64,000 bases of DNA from Streptomyces sp. NBC_00083 (GCF_026343295.1 NZ_JAPELY010000001.1:1550001-1614000); one strand, 5' to 3'; shown: positions 16,661 to 27,497, counted from the stretch's first letter. The notes: generated from the sequence alone by a model not told the origin. Numbers and translations are program-made.

Positions 16661-17985
16661 AGCCCCGGGATCCGGCCGTTGCGGAACAGGTCGACGAAGA
16701 TCTGGTGATCCGCCCGAGCCCGCGCCCCGTAGCCGTGCGCGAACTCGACGAGCAGCTCCGCGAAGCCCTCCTCGTCGGCGGCGATCGCCGCGTCGATGGC
16801 GCGCTCCGTGGAGAACGGAACCAGCTCGGAGTGGCCGCTCTCGTCGTCCGCCGCCGCGTGCATCGTGGCGGTGGCCCGGCCGAGGTCGGCGACGACCGCC
16901 GCGATCTCGTCCGGATCGTCGATGTCCGACCAGTCGAGGTCCACCGCGTACGGCGAGACCTCGGCGACCAGCTGGCCCGCGCCGTCCAGCTCGGTCCAGC
17001 CGAGCCACGGGTCGGCGGCGGCCTGCAGCGCCCGCTGCGAGATCACCGTGCGGTGCCCCTCGTGCTGGAAGTAGCCGCGCACCGCCGGGTCCGTGATGTG
17101 CCGCGAGACGGCCGGGGTCTGGGCCTGCTTGATGTAGATCACCACATCGTTCTCCAGGGCGTCGCTGTGCCCTTCGAGCAGGATGTTGTACGAGGGCAGG
17201 CCCGCCGAGCCGATCCCGATGCCGCGCCGCCCCACGACGTCCTTGACGCGGTAGGAGTCCGGCCGCACCAGGCTCTCCTCGGGCAGCGTCTCCAGATAGC
17301 CGTCGAAGGCCGCGAGCACCTTGTACCGCGTCGCCGCGTCGAGCTCGATCGAGCCGTCGTCCTCGGTGAACCGGCGCTCGTGGTCGCGGATCTCGGTCAT
17401 CGAGTCGAGCAGCGCGAACCGGGTCCGCGCCCGTGCGTCGCGCAGCGCGCCCAGGAGCGGGCCCTCGGCCGTGTCGAGCGTGAAGGGCGGGACCTCGTCC
17501 TCCTTGGCGCCCGAGGCCAGCGCCCGGATGCGCTCGCGGTAGGCGGTGGCGCAGGTGCGCACCAGGGCGGTGATCTGCTCGTCGCTGAACGCCTTGGTGT
17601 AGCCGATCAGCGCGAGCGAGGCCGCGAGCCGCTTCAGGTCCCAGGTGAAGGGGCCCACGTAGGCCTCGTCGAAGTCGTTGACGTTGAAGATCAGCCGGCC
17701 GTTGGCGTCCATGTACGTGCCGAAGTTCTCGGCGTGCAGATCGCCGTGGATCCAGACCCGGCCGGTGCGCTCGTCCAGATAGGGGCCGCCGTGCCGCTCC
17801 TTCTCCAGGTCGGAGTAGAACAGGCAGGCGGTGCCCCGGTAGAAGGCGAACGCGGAGGCGGCCATCTTGCGGAACTTGACCCGGAAGGCGGCCGGGTCGG
17901 CGGCCAGGAGCCGGCCGAACGCGGTCTCGAAAACGGCGAGTATCTCTTCGCCGCGCGTCTGCGCGCTGGGCTGCGTGGCCGACAT
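16657..17985 (-). CDS. DUF2252 domain-containing protein
   Basis: The 442-residue product is a DUF2252 protein, a family with a distant kinase-like (aminoglycoside phosphotransferase-like) look. Visible motifs are FRKMAASAFAFYRGTACLF, VWIHGDLHAENFGTY (compare the HGDxHxxN catalytic loop of APH kinases) and FNVNDFDEAYVGPFTWDLKR (compare the IDFD metal-binding motif). Its biochemical function is unknown. The ATG at 17985 is preceded by AGGAGG. The same frame remains open far upstream across dnaE, but that is antisense shadow. It is transcribed away from dnaE with about 225 bp between the starts. Confidence 0.9.
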   Translation of the reverse strand: MSATQPSAQTRGEEILAVFETAFGRLLAADPAAFRVKFRKMAASAFAFYRGTACLFYSDLEKERHGGPYLDERTGRVWIHGDLHAENFGTYMDANGRLIFNVNDFDEAYVGPFTWDLKRLAASLALIGYTKAFSDEQITALVRTCATAYRERIRALASGAKEDEVPPFTLDTAEGPLLGALRDARARTRFALLDSMTEIRDHERRFTEDDGSIELDAATRYKVLAAFDGYLETLPEESLVRPDSYRVKDVVGRRGIGIGSAGLPSYNILLEGHSDALENDVVIYIKQAQTPAVSRHITDPAVRGYFQHEGHRTVISQRALQAAADPWLGWTELDGAGQLVAEVSPYAVDLDWSDIDDPDEIAAVVADLGRATATMHAAADDESGHSELVPFSTERAIDAAIAADEEGFAELLVEFAHGYGARARADHQIFVDLFRNGRIPGL

Positions 17986-18210
17986 CGCTGGGTGCCTCCT
18001 GGTGCGTACTGCCTGGATCACGATCGGAACGGGGTGTGCCCCTTCCAACGCGCGACCGTACCGCCAAGTGCCCGCGCGCCGCGCCCGGCCGCCGCCCCTC
18101 GCCGGCGGGCTTCCCGACCCGGTTCCCCCTCGGCTGTCGGTGCGGCGACGTAGACTCCGAGGCTGTCCCACCCGCTCCGTGAACCCCCCTCGCCGCTGGA
18201 GGCCCCACCC

Positions 18211-21200
18211 GTGACTGGCACGTCCAAGACACCGTTCACGCACCTTCACGTCCACACCCAGTACTCGCTGCTGGACGGTGCCGCGCGGCTCAAGGACATG
18301 TTCGAGGCCTGCAACGAGATGGGCATGTCGCACATCGCCATGTCCGACCACGGCAACCTCCACGGCGCCTACGACTTCTTCCATACGGCGAAGAAGGCGG
18401 GCGTCACGCCGATCATCGGCATCGAGGCGTACGTGGCCCCCGAGTCGCGGCGCAACAAGCGCAAGATCCAGTGGGGCCAGCCGCACCAGAAGCGCGACGA
18501 CGTGTCCGGTTCGGGTGGTTACACGCACAAGACGATCTGGGCGGCGAACAGGACGGGTCTGCACAACCTCTTCCGCCTCTCCTCCGACGCCTACGCCGAG
18601 GGCTGGCTCCAGAAGTGGCCCCGGATGGACAAGGAGACGATCTCGCAGTGGTCGGAGGGGCTCATCGCCTCCACCGGCTGCCCCTCGGGCGAGGTCCAGA
18701 CGCGGCTGCGGCTCGGCCAGTTCGACGAGGCGGTGCGGGCGGCCTCCGACTACAAGGACATCTTCGGCGAGGGCCGGTACTTCCTGGAGCTGATGGACCA
18801 CGGCATCGAGATCGAGCGCCGGGTCCGCGACGGCCTGCTGGAGATCGGCAAGAAGCTCAACATTCCGCCGCTGGTCACCAACGACTCGCACTACACCTAC
18901 GCCCACGAGGCGACCGCGCACGACGCGCTGCTGTGCATCCAGACCGGCAAGAACCTCTCGGACCCGGACCGCTTCCGCTTCGACGGCACGGGCTACTACC
19001 TCAAGTCCACGGACGAGATGTACGCCATCGACTCCTCGGACGCCTGGCAGCAGGGGTGCGCCAACACCCTGCTCGTCGCCGAGCAGATCGACACGACCGG
19101 CATGTTCGAGGCCAAGAACCTCATGCCGAAGTTCGAGATCCCGGACGGCTACACCGAGGTCACCTGGTTCCAGGAGGAAGTCCGGGTCGGCATGGAGCGC
19201 CGCTATCCGGGAGGTGTCCCCGAGGACCGCCAGAAGCAGGCGGAGTACGAGATGGACATCATCATCCAGATGGGGTTCCCGGGATACTTCCTGGTCGTCG
19301 CCGACTTCATCATGTGGGCCAAGAACAACGGCATCGCCGTGGGCCCCGGCCGTGGTTCGGCGGCCGGTTCGATCGTGGCGTACGCGATGGGCATCACCGA
19401 CCTCGACCCGATCACGCACGGCCTGATCTTCGAGCGGTTCCTCAACCCCGAGCGCGTGTCCATGCCCGATGTCGACATCGACTTCGACGAGCGCAGGCGC
19501 GTCGAGGTGATCCGGTACGTGACGGAGAAGTACGGCTCCGACAAGGTCGCCATGATCGGCACCTACGGAAAGATCAAGGCGAAGAACGCCATCAAGGACT
19601 CCGCGCGCGTCCTCGGCTACCCGTACGCGATGGGCGACCGCCTCACCAAGGCGATGCCGGCCGACGTCCTCGGCAAGGGCATCGACCTCTCGGGCATCAC
19701 CGACCCCAAGCACCCGCGCTACAGCGAGGCCGGCGAGATCCGGGGGATGTACGAGAACGAGCCGGACGTGAAGAAGGTCATCGACACCGCCAAGGGCGTC
19801 GAGGGCCTGGTCCGGCAGATGGGCGTGCACGCGGCCGGCGTCATCATGTCCAGCGAGCCGATCGTCGACCACGCGCCGATCTGGGTGCGGCACACCGACG
19901 GTGTGACGATCACGCAGTGGGACTACCCGCAGTGCGAGTCGCTCGGCCTGCTGAAGATGGACTTCCTGGGCCTGCGCAACCTGACCATCATGGACGACGC
20001 CGTCAAGATGGTGAAGGCCAACAAGGGCATCGACCTGGAGATGCTCTCCCTCCCGCTCGACGACCCCAAGACCTTCGAACTGCTCTGCCGCGGCGACACC
20101 CTCGGCGTCTTCCAGTTCGACGGCGGCCCCATGCGCTCGCTGCTGCGCCAGATGCAGCCCGACAACTTCGAGGACATTTCCGCCGTCTCGGCCCTGTACC
20201 GGCCGGGCCCGATGGGCATGAACTCGCACACGAACTACGCCGAGCGCAAGAACGGCCGCCAGGAGATCACCCCGATCCACCCGGAGCTGGAGGAGCCGCT
20301 CAAGGAGACCCTGGGCCTCACCTACGGCCTCATCGTCTACCAGGAGCAGGTCCAGAAGGCCGCGCAGATCGTCGCCGGCTACTCGCTGGGCGAGGCCGAC
20401 ATCCTGCGCCGCGTGATGGGCAAGAAGAAGCCCGAGGAGCTGGCGAAGAACTTCGTCCTCTTCCAGGCCGGCGCGAAGGAGAAGGGCTACTCCGACGCGG
20501 CGATCCAGGCCCTGTGGGACGTCCTGGTCCCGTTCGCCGGATACGCGTTCAACAAGGCGCACTCCTCGGCGTACGGCCTGGTCACCTACTGGACCGCGTA
20601 CCTGAAGGCCAACTACCCGGCCGAGTACATGGCGGCGCTGCTCACCTCGGTCAAGGACGACAAGGACAAGTCCGCCGTCTACCTCAACGAGTGCCGGCGC
20701 ATGGGCATCAAGGTGCTGCCACCCAACGTGAACGAGTCGGTGCACAACTTCGCCGCCCAGGGCGACGACGTGATCCTCTTCGGCCTCGAAGCCGTGCGCA
20801 ACGTCGGCACCAACGTGGTCGAGTCGATCATCCGGTCGCGCAAGACCAAGGGGAAGTTCAGCTCGTTCCCCGACTACCTCGACAAGGTCGAGGTGGTGGC
20901 CTGCAACAAGCGCACCACGGAATCGCTGATCAAGGCGGGCGCCTTCGACACGATGGGCCACACCCGCAAGGGCCTCACCGCCCAGTTCGAGCCCATGATC
21001 GACAATGTGGTGCAGGTCAAGCGCAAGGAGGCCGAGGGGCAGTTCGACCTCTTCGGCGGCATGGGCGAGCAGGACACCAGCGAGCCGGGCTTCGGGCTCG
21101 ACGTCGAGTTCGGCGACGTGGAGTGGGAGAAGTCCTACCTGCTGGCCCAGGAGCGCGAGATGCTCGGCCTGTACGTCTCCGACCACCCGCTCTTCGGCCT

Positions 21201-21759
21201 GGAGCACGTCCTGTCCGACAAGGCGGACGCGGGCATCGGCCAGCTCACCGGCGGGGACTACTCGGACGGCTCGATCGTCACCATCGGCGGCATCATCTCG
21301 GGCCTCCAGCGCAAGATGACCAAGCAGGGCAACGCCTGGGCGATCGCCACCGTGGAGGACCTGGCCGGCTCCATCGAGTGCATGTTCTTCCCGGCCACCT
21401 ACCAGCTGGTGTCGACGCAGCTCGTCGAGGACGCCGTGGTGTTCGTCAAGGGCCGCCTCGACAAGCGCGAGGACATCCCGCGTCTGGTCGCGATGGAGCT
21501 GATGGTCCCCGACCTCTCCTCGGCCGGCACCAACGCCCCGGTCGTCCTGACCATCCCGACCGTCAAGGTCACCCCGCCGATGGTCAGCAGGCTCGGTGAG
21601 ATCCTCGGGCACCACCGGGGCAACACCGAGGTGCGGATCAAGCTCCAGGGGCCGCGCTCGACGACCGTGCTCCGGCTCGACCGGCACCGGGTCCAGCCCG
21701 ATCCCGCCCTCTTCGGCGATCTGAAGGTGCTGCTCGGCCCGTCCTGCCTGGCCGGCTGA
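18211..21759 (+). CDS. dnaE: DNA polymerase III subunit alpha (DnaE)
   Basis: DnaE is the replicative DNA polymerase catalytic subunit. The 1182-residue product has an N-terminal PHP domain (THLHVHTQYSLLDGAARL, MSDHGNLHGAYDF), and the palm domain with catalytic aspartates in MPDVDIDFDERRR near residues 417-429. The conserved HSSAYGLVTYWTAYLKANYP follows, then tandem HhH and an OB-fold near residues 1020-1110 (GGIISGLQRKMTKQGNAWA). It is the DnaE1 type and has no proofreading domain. The GTG start follows CTGGAGG. A possible -10 (TAGACT at 18151-18156) lies upstream without a clear -35. A strong terminator follows. Confidence 0.97.
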   Translation: MTGTSKTPFTHLHVHTQYSLLDGAARLKDMFEACNEMGMSHIAMSDHGNLHGAYDFFHTAKKAGVTPIIGIEAYVAPESRRNKRKIQWGQPHQKRDDVSGSGGYTHKTIWAANRTGLHNLFRLSSDAYAEGWLQKWPRMDKETISQWSEGLIASTGCPSGEVQTRLRLGQFDEAVRAASDYKDIFGEGRYFLELMDHGIEIERRVRDGLLEIGKKLNIPPLVTNDSHYTYAHEATAHDALLCIQTGKNLSDPDRFRFDGTGYYLKSTDEMYAIDSSDAWQQGCANTLLVAEQIDTTGMFEAKNLMPKFEIPDGYTEVTWFQEEVRVGMERRYPGGVPEDRQKQAEYEMDIIIQMGFPGYFLVVADFIMWAKNNGIAVGPGRGSAAGSIVAYAMGITDLDPITHGLIFERFLNPERVSMPDVDIDFDERRRVEVIRYVTEKYGSDKVAMIGTYGKIKAKNAIKDSARVLGYPYAMGDRLTKAMPADVLGKGIDLSGITDPKHPRYSEAGEIRGMYENEPDVKKVIDTAKGVEGLVRQMGVHAAGVIMSSEPIVDHAPIWVRHTDGVTITQWDYPQCESLGLLKMDFLGLRNLTIMDDAVKMVKANKGIDLEMLSLPLDDPKTFELLCRGDTLGVFQFDGGPMRSLLRQMQPDNFEDISAVSALYRPGPMGMNSHTNYAERKNGRQEITPIHPELEEPLKETLGLTYGLIVYQEQVQKAAQIVAGYSLGEADILRRVMGKKKPEELAKNFVLFQAGAKEKGYSDAAIQALWDVLVPFAGYAFNKAHSSAYGLVTYWTAYLKANYPAEYMAALLTSVKDDKDKSAVYLNECRRMGIKVLPPNVNESVHNFAAQGDDVILFGLEAVRNVGTNVVESIIRSRKTKGKFSSFPDYLDKVEVVACNKRTTESLIKAGAFDTMGHTRKGLTAQFEPMIDNVVQVKRKEAEGQFDLFGGMGEQDTSEPGFGLDVEFGDVEWEKSYLLAQEREMLGLYVSDHPLFGLEHVLSDKADAGIGQLTGGDYSDGSIVTIGGIISGLQRKMTKQGNAWAIATVEDLAGSIECMFFPATYQLVSTQLVEDAVVFVKGRLDKREDIPRLVAMELMVPDLSSAGTNAPVVLTIPTVKVTPPMVSRLGEILGHHRGNTEVRIKLQGPRSTTVLRLDRHRVQPDPALFGDLKVLLGPSCLAG

Positions 21760-21784
21760 GGTCCGGCACCGCCCGTGCACGAGA

Positions 21785-21814
21785 AAGGGACGCACCCCGT
21801 CGGGTGCGTCCCTT
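21785..21814. terminator. Bidirectional terminator after dnaE
   Basis: A perfect 13-bp stem (AAGGGACGCACCC at 21785-21797 and its complement at 21802-21814) with a 4-nt loop lies 25 bp after dnaE and 17 bp beyond the stop of the convergent small gene. A-rich and T-rich flanks on both sides suit a two-way terminator. Confidence 0.88.
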
Positions 21815-21831
21815 CCTCATGGGATGACGGG

Positions 21832-22011
21832 CTAGTTATGACCGAAGCGACGCTGGTGCTTACGGGCAACATCGGACGGGCTTCCCTGGCCCATCGACTG
21901 GCTCGCGGACTGGGCTTCCATCGCGGATTCCTTCGCCTGCTCCTGCCCGCGCTCGGCGGCGCTGGAGCGGTCCTGCTGACTGCCCGACTTGCGGTTCTTG
22001 TTCTTGGCCAT
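21832..22011 (-). CDS. Small hydrophilic protein of 59 aa
   Basis: The product starts MAKNKNRKSGSQQDRSSAAE and ends DVARKHQRRFGHN. It is highly polar, basic at both ends, and predicted to be disordered. The ATG at 22011 has a strong CAGGAGG ribosome-binding site 6 bp upstream, and the preceding open frame (to 22083) is probably leader. Small proteins with MAKNKNRK-like starts and KRFGHN-like ends recur in Streptomyces, but no function is known to me. The gap 22012-22274 holds divergent promoters for this gene and the NYN gene. Confidence 0.75.
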   Translation of the reverse strand: MAKNKNRKSGSQQDRSSAAERGQEQAKESAMEAQSASQSMGQGSPSDVARKHQRRFGHN

Positions 22012-22274
22012 GGTGCTGCCTCCTGTGGGGGAACTCGGGGCCAGGGCCGCTGCCAGACTCACACAGAAGGACAAAGGTCGCATTTCGGATCATTACCGTG
22101 CGTGACGGTGAGGTGACGCCCCAATCCGCCACGCCGATGATCGAGTTCCGGTGCTCAACCCCCGCACGGTCGGGCAGACTCGAAGGAAACCCGAAGTTCA
22201 TTCGGTGATCCTCCGCATCCCGCTCCTGATTTCTTTTTCTTCGGCTTTTCCGTTCCCGAAAGAGGGTGGAACGC

Positions 22275-23525
22275 ATGGACCGCTGCGTCGTCCTGGTGGA
22301 CGCCGGTTACCTGCTCGGTGCCGCCGCGAGTCTGCTCGCCGGAGAACCGGCCCGTTCCCGCATCACCGTCGACCACGCCGCCCTGATCCAGGGGCTGCGC
22401 GAGCGCGCCGAAGCCGATACGCAGCAGCCGCTCCTGCGCATCTACTGGTTCGACGGCGCCCCCGACCGTGTCCCGCAGCCCGAACACCGCCGGCTGCGCG
22501 TGATGCCCAGGGTGACGGTCCGCCTCGGCGCCCTGACCCGCAGCGACGGCCGCTGGGCGCAGAAGGGCGTGGACGCGGCGATGCACGCCGAGCTGACCGA
22601 ACTCGCCCGCAACCGCGCCTGCTCGGACGTGGTCCTGGTGACCGGCGACGGCGATCTGCTCCCCGGCCTGATGTCCGCCAAGGAACACGGCGTCGCCGTC
22701 CACCTGTGGGCCGTGCAGGCCGCCGACGGCGACTACAACCAGTCCGAGGACCTCGTCGCCGAGGCCGACGAGCGCCGGGTCCTCGACCGCGCCTGGATCA
22801 CCCGCGCCGTACGCGCCCGCGACCTCACCGGCATCTGCGCCCCCGCCCCCGCGCCCCGCCCCGAGATCGCCGCCATCCTCTCCGCACCGCTGCCCGAGTC
22901 GGCGCTCGCCGCCTCCGCCGAGCGGGCCGCCGAAGCCGCCCAGGCCGCCGCCGGACGGGGTCCCGCCGCGCCCGCCGAGGCCCCCGGTGAGAACGGCGCC
23001 GCCGCGCCCGCCCCGGCCGGCGCCAAGGGCGTACCGACCCCGAAGGACCTGGCCTCCCTGCGCGGCCCCGGCAGCACCCCGGCCGCCCCCGCGCCCGCAT
23101 CGGCCACCCTGCGCTGGTCCTCCGACAAGGGCTGGGTGGAGCGGCCCGGCTCCGCGCTCGGCGAATCCCCCGAGACGGCCTCCCTGCCCACCCTCGCCCA
23201 GCTCACCAGCGCGGAGCAGCGCTGGGCCGACCGCGAGGAGGACATCACCACCGTCGGCGGCGACCCCTACGAAGTGGGTCAGGTCTTCGCGCGCCGCTGG
23301 ATGGAGCGGCTCCCCGAGCCCACGCACGTACAGAAGCTGTCCACCATGTACCCGCGCATCCCGCACCGCATCGACGGCGAACTCCTGCGCTACGCCGCCC
23401 GGTTCGGCCTCCTCGCGCACAAGGACGACCAGATCGACGAGCACGACCGGTACGCGATCCGGGCCGGGTTCTGGCGCGAGATCGACGTCCGGGCCGCCGC
23501 CGAGCGCCAGCCGGCCGGCGAGTAG
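22275..23525 (+). CDS. NYN (PIN-like) domain protein, putative RNA-acting nuclease
   Basis: The 416-residue protein has an N-terminal NYN domain (about residues 1-170): CVVLVDAGYLLGAAASLL with the first acidic residue, QKGVDAAMHAELTELA, and DVVLVTGDGDLLPGLMSAKE with the GDGD metal-binding acids. A Pro/Ala-rich linker follows (about 190-290). A C-terminal helical domain (about 305-405; AQLTSAEQRWADREEDITTV, RRWMERLPEPTHVQKL, IPHRIDGELLRYAARFG) resembles winged-helix or LOTUS-like RNA-binding tails, though that is inference. The ATG at 22275 is better placed after GAGGGTGGA than the GTG at 22266. A T-rich pyrimidine tract (22228-22250) lies in its leader. Confidence 0.85.
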   Translation: MDRCVVLVDAGYLLGAAASLLAGEPARSRITVDHAALIQGLRERAEADTQQPLLRIYWFDGAPDRVPQPEHRRLRVMPRVTVRLGALTRSDGRWAQKGVDAAMHAELTELARNRACSDVVLVTGDGDLLPGLMSAKEHGVAVHLWAVQAADGDYNQSEDLVAEADERRVLDRAWITRAVRARDLTGICAPAPAPRPEIAAILSAPLPESALAASAERAAEAAQAAAGRGPAAPAEAPGENGAAAPAPAGAKGVPTPKDLASLRGPGSTPAAPAPASATLRWSSDKGWVERPGSALGESPETASLPTLAQLTSAEQRWADREEDITTVGGDPYEVGQVFARRWMERLPEPTHVQKLSTMYPRIPHRIDGELLRYAARFGLLAHKDDQIDEHDRYAIRAGFWREIDVRAAAERQPAGE

Positions 23526-23598
23526 CCCCGCACCGAGGGGCGGTTCGGGGCCGCCCCCGGGGCCGGAGCGGTCCCGGGACCCCTTAGGCTCGTTCTCC

Positions 23599-24602
<1,004 letters not shown>

Positions 24603-24606
<4 letters not shown>

Positions 24607-25448
24607 GCGCCATTCCCCTGGAGAGCAGCGTCGAGACCGTCGGCGGCCGGGCCCCGGCGAGCGGAGCCGCCGAGCGCCCCGGCGCCGTCGACGCGGCGGC
24701 GCTCGCCCCCCGCGCCCGGCTGCTGCCCGCGCTCGCCGCCGTCTACCGCGCCCAGCTGTCGCGGGCCCGGGTCTCGCGCATCCCGCTCCTGTTCGTCGCC
24801 ACGTTCCAGTCCGTCGGCATCATGATCCTCATGCGGGGCGTCGTGGACGGCGGCGGCGAGGCCCGCGCGGTGGTCGCCGGATCGAGCGTGCTCGTCGTCG
24901 CCTTCGTCGCCCTCAACCTGCTCGCCCAGTACTTCGGCCGGCTGCGCGCCGACGGCGGCCTCGACCACTACGCGACGCTGCCCGTGCCGCCCGCCTCCGT
25001 GGTCCTCGGCACGGCCGCCGCGTACGCCTCCTTCACCGTGCCCGGCACCGCCGTCACCGCCGTCTTCGGCTGCCTCCTGTTCGGGCTTCCGATGGGGCAC
25101 CTGTGGATCCTGGCCGCGGTGATCCCGCTCGCCGGAGCCGCCCTCGCCGGGCTCGGCGCGGCCCTCGGGCTCCTCGCGCCCCGTCAGGAACTCGCCACGC
25201 TCTTCGGCCAGTTGGGCATGTCGGCGGCGCTGCTGCTCGGCGTGCTCCCGCCCGGCCGGCTCCCCGCCCCGATCGCGTACGCCCGTGATCTGCTGCCCTC
25301 CACCTACGGCGTGGAGGCCTTCGCGCACAGCTTCGACGCGCACCCCGACTGGGGTCTGGTCGGGCTCGACCTCGGTGTGTGCGCGGCCGTCGGCGTCGTC
25401 TCGCTCGCCGTGGCGGCGTGGGCCTACCGCCGGGCAGCGGTCCGGTGA
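24603..25448 (+). CDS. ABC-2 type transporter permease
   Basis: The 281-residue protein has six predicted membrane segments, e.g. [56 protein letters not shown] and LDLGVCAAVGVVSLAVAAWA. This is the layout of ABC-2 exporters (DrrB-like). Its GTG overlaps the stop of the ATPase gene (GTGA), so the two form one transporter. Cargo is unknown; drug or lipid export is common for the class. Confidence 0.9.
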
Positions 25449-25482
25449 GGCGGCGCACAGACACGCCTGGCACGATGTCAGG

Positions 25483-26136
25483 GTGACCGCACCTCTGACA
25501 CCGCCCCATCAGCAGCCCTCGGGCGACGACCCGTGGCAGACGCACGCCGGGGGAGCCCACCTCGGAGCCGTCGAGGAGGCGCCCACCATGAAGAAGGACG
25601 TGCGGGACGCGGTGATCGTCGCCGTCGCGGTGGCGGTGGCCGGGGTGGCCCTCGGACTGCTGTGGCTGTGGCTGGCGCCGCGGGTGCCGCTCATCGCCGA
25701 CGACAAGGCCGTCTTCCTCAAGGACACCGAGGGGGAGGAGGCGATCGGAGCTGACGGAACGTTCACCCTGATCGCGCTCGGGCTCGGCGTGGTGAGCGCC
25801 GCCGCGGTCTTCCTCTTCCGCCGCACGGGCGGAATCGCCCTGGTGGCCGGGCTCGCCGTGGGCAGCCTGCTCGGCTCGCTCCTCGCCTGGCGCCTCGGCA
25901 TCTGGCTCGGGCCCAACCAGGACGTGGTGGCCGCGGCGAAGGCGGCCGGCAAGGGCGTCACCTTCGACGCCCCGCTCAAGCTCGACGCCAAGGGCGCGCT
26001 GCTCGCCTGGCCGATCGCCGCGATGGCCGTCCATCTGGGCCTCACGGCCCTGTTCGCGCCCCGCGATCCGGAACCGGCGTGGCAGGTGCCCCCGCTCGAC
26101 GCGGACCCGCAGGGACCCGGCGCCTCCGGCTTCTGA
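25483..26136 (+). CDS. Actinobacterial membrane protein, DUF2567-like
   Basis: The 217-residue protein has four hydrophobic segments: VIVAVAVAVAGVALGLLWLW, FTLIALGLGVVSAAAVFLF, IALVAGLAVGSLLGSLLAW and LLAWPIAAMAVHLGLTALF. An extracytoplasmic loop lies after the first (APRVPLIADDKAVFLKDTEG). The layout resembles DUF2567-type actinobacterial proteins, but I cannot confirm membership. The GTG at 25483 lies 6 bp after a -10-like CACGAT (25471-25476), another probable leaderless start. It follows the ABC genes by 34 bp and may or may not be functionally linked. Confidence 0.78.
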   Translation: MTAPLTPPHQQPSGDDPWQTHAGGAHLGAVEEAPTMKKDVRDAVIVAVAVAVAGVALGLLWLWLAPRVPLIADDKAVFLKDTEGEEAIGADGTFTLIALGLGVVSAAAVFLFRRTGGIALVAGLAVGSLLGSLLAWRLGIWLGPNQDVVAAAKAAGKGVTFDAPLKLDAKGALLAWPIAAMAVHLGLTALFAPRDPEPAWQVPPLDADPQGPGASGF

Positions 26137-26205
26137 GAACCGCTTCCCGGCAACCGCCGACCGCGGCCCCGGGCTGCCGCGCGGCCGGGCCGGCCCCGAG
26201 ATCCG

Positions 26206-26700
26206 CTAGCCGCGCCCGATCGGTGCGAGCAGCGCCCCCGTGAGGGCCGCGAGGTCGGCGGGGGACAGCTCGACCTCCAGGCCGCGGCGGCCCGCCGAGA
26301 CGCAGATCGTGGCGTGCGCCGACGCCGAGTCGTCCAGGACCGTACGGAGCTTCTTGCGCTGGCCCAGCGGCGAGATGCCGCCGCGCACGTAGCCCGTGGT
26401 GCGTTCGGCCGCCGCCGGGTCGGCCATCGCGGCCCGCTTGCCGCCGACCGCCGAGGCGAGCGCCTTGAGGTCGAGGGAGCCCGCCACCGGGACCACCGCC
26501 ACCGTCAGCTCGCCGTCCACGTCGGCGACCAGCGTCTTGAACACCCGCTCCGCGCTCACCCCGAGGGCCTGCGCGGCCTCCTCGCCGTACGAGGCGGAGG
26601 CCGGGTCGTGCGCGTAGGCGTGCACGGTGAACGCGGTGCCCGCCGCCGTCAGGGCCACCGTCGCCGGAGTGCCCGCGCTCTGCTGCTTCTTCTTGGCCAA
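26206..26700 (-). CDS. ybaK: YbaK/EbsC-family Cys-tRNA(Pro) deacylase
   Basis: The 164-residue protein belongs to the YbaK/ProX deacylase family, which removes Cys mischarged on tRNA-Pro. Family features are SYGEEAAQALGVSAERVFKT with the conserved Lys (VFKTLV), VAVVPVAGSLDLKAL, and GYVRGGISPLGQRKKL. The length is normal. The ATG at 26700 lies 17 bp after the stop of the upstream Lon-N gene, so they are probably co-transcribed. It converges with the DUF2567-like gene; the 69-bp gap is very GC-rich and contains short inverted repeats. Confidence 0.93.
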   Translation of the reverse strand: MAKKKQQSAGTPATVALTAAGTAFTVHAYAHDPASASYGEEAAQALGVSAERVFKTLVADVDGELTVAVVPVAGSLDLKALASAVGGKRAAMADPAAAERTTGYVRGGISPLGQRKKLRTVLDDSASAHATICVSAGRRGLEVELSPADLAALTGALLAPIGRG

Positions 26701-26717
26701 GGCGGCCCTCCGCTGGG

Positions 26718-27497
26718 TCAGTTGGGGCTGGTCGGGGTGCGCGTCAGATCCACCGCGGGCAGCGACGGCAGATGGCGGATGACCGCGGTCTCCGCGCGCA
26801 GCAGCTGGAGCTCCTCGCGCAGCCGGGTCGCGGTGTCGGGCGCCTGGAGCAGGCGCTGCTTGGCCGGGACGTCGAGGACCGCGGCCGCGGCGACCAGGAA
26901 GGACACCACCGAAGGCTCGTCGGGCAGGTCGGCGGTCCCGGCGAGGGAGCGCTCACGGGCGCCCGCGAGCCGCTTCTGGTACGAGCGGAAGGCGCGCAGC
27001 ACGCCCTCGGCGAGCGCACCCGCCTCCTCGCCCGGCTCCTCCGGCACCTCTTCGTACTCGGCCGTCAGATACGGCCCGCTCGCGTCGACCGACAGGATGC
27101 GGATGCGGGTGGTGCCGGTGGCGAGCACCTCGAAGCTGCCGTCCGAGCGCTCCCGGATGGTGGCCGCGTCCGCGATGCAGCCCACCCGGTGGAAGGCCTG
27201 GATCGGGTCGGCGCCGAAGCCGGCCGCGGGGCCCTTGTCGGCCTGGGCGGTCTGGTCGGGGAGCCCCGGGGCGGTCGGGGCGACCTCCCGCCCGTCCCGG
27301 ATCGCCACGACGGCGAAACGGCGCGGCTCGTCGCCGGCCTCGCCCTCGGGCCGGGAGAGGCCGGAGGCGTCGGTGCCGGTCTTCAGCAGATCGCGCATCA
27401 TGGCGCGATAGCGCTCCTCGAAGATGTTCAGCGGCAGGACGAGCCCGGGGAACAGGACCGAGTTGAGCGGGAAGAGGGGGAGGCGTGCGGTGGTCAC
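26718..27497 (-). CDS. LON peptidase substrate-binding (N-terminal) domain protein
   Basis: The 259-residue protein is a free-standing Lon N-domain (ASCH/PUA-like). It starts VTTARLPLFPLNSVLFPGLV (written as start plus LPLFPLNSVLFPG) followed by LPLNIFEERYRAMM, all typical. It lacks the AAA+ and protease domains, so it is not a protease by itself. A helical C-terminus (residues 175-255) resembles that of full Lon. Such stand-alone proteins are common in actinobacteria, possibly as adaptors; the function is unproven. The GTG at 27497 is chosen because the LPLFPL motif follows directly. It lies 5 bp from the next gene. Confidence 0.9.
   Translation of the reverse strand: MTTARLPLFPLNSVLFPGLVLPLNIFEERYRAMMRDLLKTGTDASGLSRPEGEAGDEPRRFAVVAIRDGREVAPTAPGLPDQTAQADKGPAAGFGADPIQAFHRVGCIADAATIRERSDGSFEVLATGTTRIRILSVDASGPYLTAEYEEVPEEPGEEAGALAEGVLRAFRSYQKRLAGARERSLAGTADLPDEPSVVSFLVAAAAVLDVPAKQRLLQAPDTATRLREELQLLRAETAVIRHLPSLPAVDLTRTPTSPN

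Noticed and set aside
16657..21795. 1712-codon open frame on the minus strand across dnaE
   Set aside because: Only the last 442 codons (DUF2252) show a protein family. The rest is the complement of dnaE, open only because GC-rich codons rarely make stops on that frame.
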